Source of the DNA: Montifringilla adamsi
Lineage: Eukaryota; Chordata; Aves; Passeriformes; Passeridae
Assembly (NCBI GenBank): GCA_017590115.1
Contig: JAGGNK010008892.1
Coordinates: 3,355,383-3,419,382 of the forward strand
Reading direction: 5' to 3'
DNA: 64,000 bases
The position numbers and the translations under genes were made by a program. The notes beneath the pieces are model-generated. The model was not told the DNA's origin. It searched no databases and saw only the letters and a list, made by a program, of their open reading frames with translations. Numbering within the stretch: position 1 is the first letter of the stretch; each line of letters starts with the position of its first letter. Below are positions 22,481-34,804 of this stretch, in pieces.

Positions 22481-24218
22481 CCCTCTCTGAGATCGTGAAA
22501 TAAATGTTCTAGAGAAGGTTAACTCTTGAAGGACAGGAAGCACTGATTTGAAAGGACAGTGTGAGCCTCTGTGCCTGGCTCCTCCGAAGTGCTGGGAACA
22601 ACATTAACACATACCTGCCAACCGTCCCTATTCAGGAAGGACTGGCCCCAGGTTTTTTTTTAGGCCAGGAGGGTGAAAGGGAGGGAGGAAGTGAGAAGGA
22701 AAGACCTCCTTCTCCCCACTCAGTCCCTTTAGATTTCTCTTCTAGCTCAGGATCTCCCAGTATAATTAAAAGGCCATCCTCTTTCTTCCCCTTTCTATCC
22801 CCACATAGAGTTTTCAGATGCTGTGGAAAAGAATTAATTTACCACTGGATGTTGTAGCATGCCTGATGTCTGTAGCTCTCATTAACATCAGTGGACAGCT
22901 AGCAGGATTAGACCCATTATGTGCACTCCACGTGTGGTTAGTGTGAATAAAAAGAATGAACAGTGTGATATAAGACTGCATGTTTAAGAGCAATCTTAGT
23001 GATGATGCAAGTCCTGAGAGTGAATCTCAGCTTGTCCTAGTTCCCAAGATTAAAATAAACACACCTTTGAGCTATGCACAGTTTGAATGTTTGTACAGAT
23101 GAGTGTGCATATCTACTTCTGTAAAGGTGTAGAGAAAAATATAGGCAGCAAATATTTTAGCCAGAATTTATACTCATTTCCCTATGTTGTCTTTTTGTTT
23201 TGTTTTTCACATTGTTTCTTTCCATCTCTGCCACAGCAATAGATCTGTCTTCCCTAAAGACATTTTGCTGCAGAGCAGTAAACTGAATTCTGTTTAACCA
23301 AGGCGAAGTCTGAGCATGACATCATAGCAGGGAACAATGGAGTGCATCACTGCTCTCCCTGACCATGCAGCAAACTTCAGAGCAGCATTTAAAAAGATCA
23401 GTATGGGCACGCATCTATGTTTACAGGCACATGTAAAATGCAATATGCATTTAGATAGTGGTACAAAACACTAGGAAAGACAAAGCACTGGGGGAATTTT
23501 GTTTGTATACTCAAGTGTTAACAGTCTGAGAGCTTTGTTCAAACCTGGGGAAAAAAGTCAACCACCCCCCATGAGAATAAATCCTCCCTTCTGTCTCTAA
23601 ACATGGATCTCTACCTTTCAGAACTCTATACTTCTATCTTTCCAATATATGTGAACAGTGTTACATGAAATGAAACATTAAAACAGAATGTCAAGCCATA
23701 TTCAACAGAAAATCTGGTTAACTACCTGCTGGTTAACCTGTAGCATTTTTAAATAAACGCCACCACTCTTGCTTATTTGACTTTCACTCCACGTTGGTTT
23801 TACTTATTTTTTACTGTATTCAGTTTAAAAGCTTTTTGGTTGTGTGTTAATCTAAGACTTGAATGAAGAAGGTAGTAATTGAAGAACATATAAGAAAGAA
23901 TTTTTAAGGAGTAACAGAGAAATACACACTATAATTGTGTGTACACACACATACCCACACACCCCCTCTACCTTTTCTGTATTTTCTTTTAGCTTATATT
24001 TTCAAGCAAATTAAAGCATATGTGATTCTGAGTTTTGTATCTGACATTAGATTCTGATAGTTAAAACAATCAGCATATTAAAATCAAGATAAAAGTTACT
24101 TGTATAAATTTACAAAGCAATTTCAAAATTACAAACAAGGCTGTATTTCACAAGCCTTTGCACCACAATGAGCTAGGCCAAAGGAAGTATTTCTTCCTGA
24201 TTGCTTGGGAGTATTATT

Positions 24219-24238
24219 AAAAAAAAAAAAAAAAAAAA
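24219..24238. repeat. Poly(A) tract
   Basis: About 19 A bases within AT-rich intergenic DNA, without a recognisable retroposon body on its left. Confidence 0.85.
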
Positions 24239-27200
24239 GTTAATTGTAATTCTACTGTAATATCTTTACCTGATTCTCTCTGGGTTCTTGCCTATGGTTG
24301 TCATGGTAATTTGATAATTCTGGCTTGTTCTCTACACATTCTGTTTGTCTCACTGGATTTCCTGATTATTCAGAAAACTCTTTTAAAAAATCCTCCTGTC
24401 TCTCTCCCTCTGCCCCCATTCTGACTCAATCCTGCTTTTTTTCATTCATTTAGCATAGAGGGATGTGTACTATTTTGCTACTAATCTGCTAGGGTGAAGT
24501 TGTTTGCTCCACTTACCCGAAAATGGAGATAATGAGCATACATACTAGAGCTCTTCTTAAATTATCTTCCATAGTCTATGATAGGGGACAGAGAGGAAAT
24601 GTGGAAAGATTACTGCATATAGATTTCTTGTAGAGTACTTGCATCTTAATCCTGTAGATATTATTTAGGGTTTAACTGCTGCATTTCTGACAGCAGAAAC
24701 ATGTATTTAACTGTTGCCTTTTCAAATGTGACAGACACATTTGTACCTAGAGCGAGAGTCAGAATATATTCTCTCTATATGACAGAGTAGAAGCAATGTT
24801 TTTATTCAGGAGTTCAGGTGACAATTTATGCCACAAGAACAAACTGAGCATGTTCCGAATGCACCAGTGAAACTCAAAGAAAAATGCATACAGCTAAGTA
24901 ATATTTATCTCAGGTGCGTAGTTACAAAAGGTTTATGTCATTGATATGTGCATATTTTAAAAGCACTCATCATTAAATTATGCATACAAGATATATATGT
25001 ACATATTATAGATGTATACATAATATATATGTATGAAGGTACATAAAATTGACTTTTTGGAGGCTGGGGTTCTTCCCCAGGCAGTACAGGATTTTGTGAT
25101 AAAGGCATGGAGTACCATTTGTACCTATGATTACTCTGAATAATTTGCTTGAATATTACATCTCATGTTATTACATTTCACAGTTCTTGTACATTTAGCC
25201 TCTACACTCTTCAAGAAAGGGTATGTGTTTTATTTTGCTGGTCAATACCTCATACAACTACAACCTGAAATCATAAGAATCTCTAAAGAATTATTTCAAG
25301 GCAAGTAATTCACCATCATTATGAGTCATTACTGAAACTGTGGTCCAATTTATTACAATTTTGACACAATAATTTCTACTTTACACTCTTTACAATGTAT
25401 CAATGGAATTTGCAGTCCCCACGAATTAAAAGTATTTAGTATCAACTGGAAGTACCTGTATCAATGAAAGCTACAAATTCTTCTGTGTGGCCTCCTTTGC
25501 TTACTTCTTCTTCTCTTTCTTATACCGTAAAGCACATTTGGGGTTGAAGTCCTTTTGATGGCAATGTGCTGTGGAATCTCCTAAACTCAGTAAGCAGTCC
25601 ACCTGTGATAGCCCCTCTATCCCAACCTATTGCCATAATCTAGGACATCAGTGACATCATCTCAGTCTGTGACATCACTCTGTGAATCACAAGACTATTA
25701 AAGGTTGCTGTTGGTGTCACAGGTGGTATTTGTCATGTGAGTGCAATGTTCACACTCAGTTTTAACTGTGAAAATACTGTTAAAATAACCCCTTGTACCT
25801 GTAAATGTATTTAGAATTTTTCAACTGTACAAATCCTATCTTCTTCTTCTTACTTTGATTTTCAAATTTTTATTGTCAGTAAAATAAAAATTACATATTT
25901 TATCCAATTTCTACTTAATGCAATAAAGCAGCAATGAACACATTTTCTTTTACATGCTAAAACCCACCTATCTCTGCTACTGAGCAGAAAAGGTTTCAGT
26001 AAATTACATGTAAGACATCTAATGCAGACACTACTGAAACTCAATAGACCATACACTTCATACTTAGCACAAAAATTGTGCCACTTCATTTCTGAAAAGA
26101 AGATTGAGCAGGGCAATGGTCTATTTTACATTCTGCTAACACCTAATTAATTTTATGAAACATATCCGGGAGCATTTCTTATTTGAGCAATCACAAAAAT
26201 TTACAAAGAAAATATAGTCTTGAAAGCAACCTACATGATGATGCCTTTTTTCTTTTCCTAGAATGTTGTTTGTTTTCATACCTGCTAATTGTTAAAATTC
26301 AGTAATCTGTAGAGATCTTACTTTCATTTGTGTAAATTAGTAGTCTTGCTGCACAAATTATGAAGGCTTTGCCATGCAAGTGTACTAGGCTAAGCTATTT
26401 CATTTAAAAGTCAGTGTGCTCCACTCCAATTTTTTATTACTGTTATCTTTAGTTCTGTGAAGCCTTGGAACATTTCCCAGTCTGGATCCACAGAAAGTTT
26501 CCCAGGAAAATGTATAAAGAGCCTGTGTTCTGCTTTACTCTGCAGTGCCTATGCGCATTTGGTGAGCTAGGTCTTTGAAGACCCAGCCCATGCATGGAGT
26601 CCAGTCAGGCTGAAAAATTTAGCAATTGAGACATTTTACAATCCAAAATCTCTTTTAAACAAAGGTGTGGTTTAGCAGAACTGGCTGCTTCTGACCTCTT
26701 TCAGGCTCTTATTATTGCAGCTGCTATGATGTAAGGCTGAGTATGGCAAAGCTAAAGTAGCTGAGGCTCAGGGAGAAATGCTGAGAACAGCTGTTTTACT
26801 GTAAACATTAACAAGGGTTTGACTTCATTTGCAAACTGGGAGCATTCACAGTTTCTGCACAAATAATACTTCAGGAATTTGTTCTAGATGTTCACAGCAC
26901 ACACAAAAAAATTATCCCTTCTATACATTACTGCAGCTTTGAAAGAAGCAAATTCTCTACAGAGAGATGCATTCCATTAAAATCAACAGGGAATTTTTCA
27001 CATTAATACACAGCTTCACACAGACGATACAGACGTACACACAGGGAAAGAAGCAATATTTATCTGCTTTAGCTATTTCTAAAGCTCCTATCACATTAGT
27101 ATCTAAGTGCCAATTAGGTACCAAAAATACTCAGTTGTAGCAGACACTGATGTCTGCTGATTATGACAGAGCTACAAACAGAATTCTATCCAAGAGGGCA

Positions 27201-30200
27201 GAGAGGGATTTGAATGCTTTCCCCCTAGCTTGGTGCTGCAGTTCATGGATGTTAGGAAACAAATTTCAAACCTAATTTCCTTCATTACATTCTCAAGGCT
27301 GCTTCATTCTGAAGCAAATGAAAATTCTCACACAAAGTGACCTTTGCAGGAAGCAGGGGACATTCAGTGACATCACATGCATCTGCATATGCACATGCAG
27401 GGACAGATCCTCCAGATACTGAAAGCTGATTTTTTGCCACATTATCACTGCAATGGAGTCTGTGAGGCAGCTCAGCCAGCTACTTGCACATCAACCAGTG
27501 CAAATATGACAAAGCCTCAGCTGGTTTGCAGCCACTGCAGAGACTGCAATGGCTCTCCCTTCCCTGAGCCCCTGTGAAAGGTGTACAGTTTAGAAATGGC
27601 TGGGCCAAGATTATTTCTCATGAATTCCCAGTTACCAGAGTAGTTTATTTGGTATAGTGGTAGCTCCTGCAAAATTCAGTAGCTCTGCTGGTGTTACAGT
27701 TTACACAAGGGACCACACTGGCAGGGAGACAGCCCTGGGATGATGTAAGGATGGCTTAAAGCTGCATTTTCACCACCCTCTCTGAAGCCTGCCAAGAACT
27801 GCTTGGCCAAAGCTTGGAGCCTGGGCAACAGTCCCTACTTACAGACTCCTTCTAGAAACTCCCCATATTAAAAATAAAGCTGTATAAATCTTCACTATCT
27901 TCTTCATTTGCTACTATTACGGTTCACAGCTAAGTAGCATAAACTCTGCTGAGCCCTTTGATAAAAGACCAAGGCAAACTTGGAATCCAGAAAGGCTTGT
28001 TAAAATTCATCACTTCATCATAAACTTGTGCCCATGCTATTGGATATGGAAACCTTCAAATGAGAAATAAAATTACCAATTGGACATGTGATATCTTTTT
28101 ACTGTTCCCAGGACATTTCCCACAAATCTGGAAGTATTGAATTTAGTATATCTCTAAAATTGAAGCTAGTTAACTATATCATGTTCTTAGACTGTGTTTA
28201 TGCAGGATAAAGGGAGATTTTGGGTGTCTGTCCTGTTTTATAGTGTTAATGTCTTGTACAATGAAATAGCTACTGTCGCCTCCTAAAGAGTGGCTATGTT
28301 TCTTCAGATCACTATTTGTTTTTATATTTTGGGATGAAACAACATAAAACTCTGTCTACCTGGTACAGCTGCAAATAATGCTTCTCTTGCACCCCTGTAT
28401 ATAGTGGACAATAAAAATATTCTGGGTGCCATTTCTTCCTGACCCCAGGTATATTTAAATCTCTAATTAGAGTTTCACCATCCATGTGTGACAATGGAGG
28501 CTTTGAAAGGCACCTGGAAACACATCTCCCTCTTTTTCTTCCTTCCGTCCTTCCCTATAACAGGATTTCAGACTTCTGGAATCACATCTGTTGTGAGTTA
28601 CCTTTCCCTAGTCATACTTTTTATTGTACAAATATTCAAAGAAACACTCAGTTGTTTGCCTAGATCTTGTAACCAAAACAAGGCCCAGCCTGTCTTCCTC
28701 CACTGCCCATTCCTATAATTTCTTCTGAAGCTGAATGCTGAATAGGGATAAAGCCAGCATACTATTATGTTTGGAACCAGGTTCAATCCAGGAAAATGAT
28801 ACAAATGAACCTGGGAAATATGCTGCAGCTTGAGAAAGTAATAAAGCATGTTAGAGTGCTCATGTGTAACTGGAGATGGAGGAGTTGCTTCCAGAACAGG
28901 GACTGGAAAGGACATACTGGCACCTGTGTAATTTGTGAACCACTGAAGTCAAATTCTTTCCTCTGTGTCTTGGCAAGCCCAGTGATCAGATGAGACGCCG
29001 TGGCCTGGCCAAAAGAGAGAATGCTCTGGCACTACAGGAAACTCTTCTAAAGCAAATTTTTCCTGTGCTAGTAGCTCTTCTCACCACCTCAAAAATGCTT
29101 TCTGAAGCACCAACCCAAGCTCACTTTCTGCAACTCAATGAAACATCTGTCACCACCACTAGAAACATTCAAACAAAGTGTGATGAGGCACCTTACAGCA
29201 CTGGGACATCAAAGAATAACCCTGCTCAAGACTGGCAGCACACATTCAGGCTGCTTTATCAAGGCACGGCAATTCTGAAGGCAATTGAATGCTCTTTGCC
29301 AAAGCTTCCTGAGAAAACTATGTCCAAAAGTTTTTTGGTGTTATATTGAAATTCCTGTTAAACATCCCTGTAAGTTGAAATGTTTGGTCTTGCTGTCTGT
29401 TCCCATTTACTAATCTCACCTAGAACCCTTCTTGCCTACAAACGTGCCAGACATACACAGATGTCCACCAGAAAGCAGATGAAACCAACAAATTGGGTAA
29501 CTCACAAAACTAGCCCACACTGTTTTCCTTTGTTAAAAACAGGATTGTTAAGGTATTTAGAGACCTGAGAGAGGTTGACCTCTACACACACAATTCAATG
29601 CTATTGATTCGCAATCCAAATTATAAATATTATTTCTAAAAATTTCACCCATCAGAAATAAAACCTCATTTCTTAAATAAGTGTATTTGAAAATCAGTCT
29701 GCCACTTCTTGCCCTCACTGCTGTCCTGCAACTCATATGTCACCACCATAGCCATTTCCAAATGTTCTTCATGCCAGTGAGACACCTCTGGTCATGAAGA
29801 ACTGCACATATAACCCTTCCTAGTGCTCCCTTTCAGAATGCTGAACCAGTCAGGTTTAAGGAAATCACTGTGAAACTGTAGAAGTTTAGGTCAGAAACTG
29901 AACCCCCAAAAAGCCAATAATATTGTTCACATTGCTTGCATGAATGTTCTAGTTAAAAAAAGGGGGGTGGGGAATGGGTGGAGCAGATTCCTGTGATTTT
30001 CCTCATACATTTTTCAAAGTCAGTTTTTCTCCAAATATAATCCAAAACTTCATCTGTAAGGGTGTGTATTTATTCCAATCCAGGCAATGTTTGGGGGAAA
30101 TGCATAAAACCAAACTGTATCACAAATGTTTTTGATTAGAAAAACAACTCCAATCTTGCTTGTTATCTGAAAACAGGCATAGTCAAGCTTCTGTAATGGG

Positions 30201-30950
30201 AAAATGGCTGCATTCTGTAACAGGTCAAAACAAAAATGTACCCTAGTCAAAGATAAAGTCTGACCTGATTTTTGAAGCTTTTCATTTTAAAGCTATCCAG
30301 AAGAGCCAAAGGAATAATGGAGCACTTGTAAGAAGGAATACAAAAGAACCATCAGTGCCAAATACACTGGGAAGGGAAATATCATGGAGACTGTGAATCT
30401 CTGAAACAGACTTCTGAGGTGATAGCCTGAGGATCAGGTCCAATGTGAGAATTAGTTACACAGAACTTCAACCCCACAGTGCCAAAGTGAAAGGTACTGG
30501 GTTTCCAGAAGGGAGTTCAGAACCTTTTGTTCTGTGTCTAGATTTCCTATATAGAGCATGGGAAAAATCAGGCACCTCTGAGTACGGTATTCAAAACATC
30601 TGTTTCTGCATTTTATCCAGTGACTATTTATATGAAATATTTAAGAAGCAGGCCAGGAAGAGAATCTAAGGCTTTATCTGTCAGACGGGTGCCTTAACCA
30701 GAACAGTCACGCTTACGCTTTCTCTACTCCCTGTGACCCCCCTTCTCTTTCTCTGGACCAATGAACTTAAATTATTTTCTGCAGCATGGCACAGTTTCAA
30801 TAGGAAGGGTGGAGACTGCCTGCCTCCAAAACAGCCTGCAATCTGGTGGTCAGGCTGCTCTCCTGGGACATGTGAGTCGGAGTCTCCTCACGCACAGAAC
30901 ATTCCTATGCTCAGAGACAGGAAACAGTGAGGGTGCACTTGAGAACTCAC

Positions 30951-30980
30951 CTTCTTTTTTTTTCTTTTTCTTTTTTTTTT
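30951..30980. repeat. T/C-rich simple tract
   Basis: Pyrimidine tract of T runs interrupted by single C. Low complexity, no further feature. Confidence 0.85.
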
Positions 30981-32195
30981 GTAAGCTGTAGCTGCTATGA
31001 TAATAAAAGGAAATATTTAACAATAACCATGAGAATTAACAACACTTCTAGACATCTTTGAGATTCCAAAACAAACAATGGACTATGCTGAAGCAACTTT
31101 GTCCTTTGGACTTAGCAGAAGCACCCAAGAATGCAGAAATGGGCTTTGCTGTACTTCTTAAAATGTTGTAATACATGTGTTTTTGTGAGCTAGATCAACT
31201 CTGTAGGCTGAGTCAGAAGAAATTTCTGCTTGCACAGTATCCTTTTCTGTCCACTCTGTGAGGACTTGCTAATACCATTTCAGCTTTTACTTTCTTCAGT
31301 TCCTTCTGCTCTTCTTGAGCAAAACTACAGCAGTTGTATTTAAGCACTGTGAAGGATCACAGGGGTGTTTTACCCGCAGGTATGTACATTTGAATCACAT
31401 GGCTTCCTATGAGTTTATCGTCTCCTGGGGCATCACGCAAGCAACAATGCTCAAGACATAAAGAAAGCTACTTCAACTTGTCACTGGAAGTTCAGGAAAG
31501 AGCTTAAAGGAAGCAGAAAATAAAGCATGTTGGATTTTGTCCCAGACAGTTATAATTAATAACCTGACTTCCATCAGCATACCACGGGATCTACTGTAGC
31601 TGCAGCTATGGCTAATTGACTACCAGGTTGTCATTTTCACATGGATTTGACAGTTTTGCAGGTTGATCCACTTTGAATCTACTCTAATTCCTCCTCTATT
31701 TAAACAAAAGAAAAAGAGGAGGAATTTCTCAGTCTGCACAGCACAGCTCCTGCTGGCAAAACTCCACAGAGCTCATAGAACAGTAGGAAGGGAACTTTCC
31801 AGAAAATGGATAGCTCTTTCCAGCCAAAGCAACACTTGCTGTTCAGATAATGACAGCCAGTCAGTCCCAGGCTGTCTCTGTGCTGCAACCAGCCAGGAGT
31901 CTTAGCAGTGCAGGTCCTATTTCAAGGGCTACTCCGCCATCCCTCCAGCTGCTGCACTTACATGAGATGCAGCTATGATGGCCCCTTGTGGTGCCTTCCT
32001 TTGAGTCAGCCTTTCTGTGCCAATTGCTGCGCATTAGCAGACCTTGTATACTGAAGAACATGAGCCAAACCTATCTCAGTTTCTAGTTTTTTGACTCAGG
32101 AAGTTTATATAATGCAGGAAGTTATGGTTTACCAAGTCCTTTCCATAAATAGTGTCTTTGGTGATCATTTTGCTCCTCTATGACTCAGTCGAATC

Positions 32196-32216
32196 ACGGG
32201 CAGTTAGACTGCCCGT
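32196..32216. repeat. Perfect hairpin, 9-bp GC-rich arms
   Basis: ACGGGCAGT (32,196-32,204), loop TAG, ACTGCCCGT (32,208-32,216). GC-rich arms stand out in AT-rich surroundings. There is no T-run or gene context that would make it a terminator. Confidence 0.95.
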
Positions 32217-33713
32217 AAATAACTTCATGTCTGTATTTAAATGTTTTGCTGAACATGGGCCTAAGTAAGATGTATTCAAAGAAGAAAAGATTCATAAAAC
32301 TGTGGATTGGGAAACTTTGTGCATATCTAAAACAAATAAGAACTAGTGATATTTTTCTAATAGCTTCAACAACATTCTACACCAATTCCTTCTTTTTCCT
32401 ATTTAAATGCAGAGTATTTAAGACTTGTGAAATATGTGCTTTTAGTTTAGAGTTTGCTGTAATTTTTGCTTTTGTATTTTTCTGCCATACAAACATATGT
32501 GGTTTTCAATGTTATACATTCAGGATGATCAGTTTTGGCCATGATAAAGGAGGACTTCCTTTAAAAGACCTCCTTTACAGACAGAAAATCTCTAGCATGT
32601 GACAGAGGAGAAAAATGAATGTCACCTATTCAGTATCAGCCAAGATTACATCCTAAAACTTTAGCATGTATTCTTTTTTCCCAACTCACACAAATTCCTA
32701 CTGCTATATCTTATTATGGCTTTAAATATTTTGAATAATGTAGATGTTGAATACCACACAGTTTGTCTCTTACAAGCAAACACACAGAGACAAATATACA
32801 CAGTAATATAGTCTCACCACTTGTAATTATGAGCCTTTATCATAACAATGGCTACACTGGGAAAACACATATTCTCATTGCATCTTTGTTAGACATGTCA
32901 ATTTATATAACTGGGCATGTGACATGGGCTGCACACATTATTCCAGTCTGAGGACTTTTTGAGAAGGCAAGATGTGCCCCCACTTTCTGAGCATACACTG
33001 AATAAGCAGGTAAGAGCAACAGCACAGGAGCTGTGCTCTGGCTCTGCCTCCCAGTAGCACCAGTCTCTGCAGCATGTGCTCCACTCTCACTCGTGTCACA
33101 CAGCCTGTGTGTATGCAAACAGGACTTCAGCCAGCACTGCCCATCATCTTCTGCTTTGCAATTTTGATACATACACATGGTGCCTCTTGCTGCAACTTCT
33201 GCTTCTGCTGCTATCGGTTTGCATGGGATGAGATTTTGAGGAACTAACTTGGACACAGTAGGATGGGACACAAGGGCTCTCAATGACTAGAGTTTGGGGC
33301 TGTAGGACTCTCTCTCACCTTAGAAAAAGGGAAACTGTTCTGTTCAGAACAGAACACCTCTGCTACTTATCACCTAGCTTACTCCTATAGCAGAGCCTAT
33401 CAAATACACATCTCTCCAGCAAATGGAGGATGGGAGAAGGTAAGAATGCAGTGGAGGACTGCTTCACATTCTACAGAGAGAGTACGGACAGTGACTCCAC
33501 CACTTCAGATAAGGAGTCACTCTGTGCAAACTATTGGAGCCTGCCCAGCACAATGATGGGCTTTATCCTTATCTCCATAAGCACAGAGATCTCTTCACAA
33601 AGCCTGGACATTCCTGACTCCTGCAACCAGCTTTGCAGTGGCAGAAAAATTGTCAGCTGGTCAGCTCAAATGTGCTCAGGTCCACCATACCCAAATGGTG
33701 TTGCCCTGAGATC

Positions 33714-34804
33714 TGTTGTGGTTTGACACTGGCCAAACGGAGACACCCATGAAAGCTGCTCACTCACCCTCCCCCATTACAGCTGGACAGAGGAGAGAAG
33801 AATTTAACAAAGGGTTCATGAGTGGAGATAAGGACCAGGACAAAACACTCCAAGGGCAAAACAGGCTAAACCTAGAGATACAAAGTGAGTTTATTACTAA
33901 AAAAACCAGAGGAGAATAATGAGAAGTAAAACAAGCCCTTAAAAACATTTTCTTCCTGCAGCTCCTTCCTGCTTCCCACTGACAGTGCAGGGACACAGGG
34001 TGTGAGGGTCTCGGTCACTTTGTCACCCAAAGTTTGCTTCCACCGCTCAGGAGAGACGTCCTTCTCCTGTGAGACTGTGGGGTCCCTCCCATGGGAAACA
34101 GACTGTGGGGTCCCTCCCATGGGAAACAGTTCTCTGTGAACTTTTCAGACATGGGCACAATCTCATGAACAGCAGTTCTCCCAAAACTGCTGCAACCTGA
34201 GTCCATCCCATGGGCAGACAGTCCTCCCAAAACTGCTGTAGTATGGGTCACTCTTCCATGGGGTGCAGTCTTTCAAGGACAGGCTGCTCCGGCCTGGAAG
34301 CAAGGGCCCTCTCTCTCCACCGGGTCTCCCACTGAATCACAGCTTCCTCCAGGCATCCACCCACTCCAGCACGGGCACCTCCCCCACAGGCTGCAGATGG
34401 ATCTCCACATCCCCCATGAATCCCCAAGGGCTGCAGGGGCACAGCTGCTTCACCATGGTCTTAACCACAACCTGCAGAGGAATCTTGGCTCCTGAGCCTG
34501 GAGTACCTCCTCCCCCTCCTTTACTGACCTTGGTGTCTCCATGCTGTTTCCCTCACATATTCTCACCTCCACCTCTTGTCTGGATGGAATTAAAACTGTG
34601 CCACTACTTTTGTTTTGATTTCTTCTTAAATATATAATCACAAAGGTGTTACCATCATCTCTAAGTGACCCAGCCTTGGCCAGTGTATGTCCATTAGGGC
34701 TTGGCTCTACCAGACATGGTGGAAGCTTCTAGCAGCTTCTCACAGAAGCCAAATCTGTGGCCCACCCCCCACTACCAAAAACCAGGCCCTGCAAAACCAA
34801 CACA
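33714..34804 (-). mobile_element. Solo LTR, passerine ERVL-type
   Basis: About 1,091 bp bounded by TGTTGTGG at the left and CCAACACA at the right, that is TG...CA termini in either orientation. The flanks AGATC (33,709-33,713) and AGACC (34,805-34,809) could be a 5-bp target-site duplication with one change. Read on the minus strand it resembles passerine ERVL LTRs I know: a TATATATTTAAG box (about 34,627-34,638), many CATGGGAGGGACC-like units, and an AATAAA poly(A) signal (plus-strand TTTATT, 33,890-33,895) near the 3' end. I found no internal gag, pol or env sequence or second LTR alongside, so it is a solo LTR left by recombination. Confidence 0.85.
34073..34128 (-). repeat. 28-bp tandem duplication within the LTR
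   Basis: Two identical 28-bp units (34,073-34,100 and 34,101-34,128), each starting GACTGTGGGGTCCCTCCCAT. The wider segment 34,070-34,260 contains looser copies of the same CCATGGG-containing unit, a repeat-expanded LTR section. Confidence 0.9.

Larger units (their letters stand above)
22500..33713. other. Long intergenic stretch without recognised genes
   Basis: AT-rich, with scattered simple sequence (ATATGTAC-type at 24,985-25,035) and two TGACATCA motifs 18 bp apart (25,652-25,659; 25,670-25,677). An RFX-type X-box, GTTGTCATGGTAAT, is at 24,297-24,310. Open frames of 60-119 codons (for example 28,990-29,349) have no family resemblance I can see. Confidence 0.5.

Noticed and set aside
28990..29349. 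A 119-codon plus-strand frame
   Set aside because: No recognisable family, no promoter or splice context, and no CpG or codon signature.
33760..34637. Open frames on both strands within the LTR
   Set aside because: LTRs of this type are non-coding. The frames come from repeated CATGGGAGGGACC-type units.
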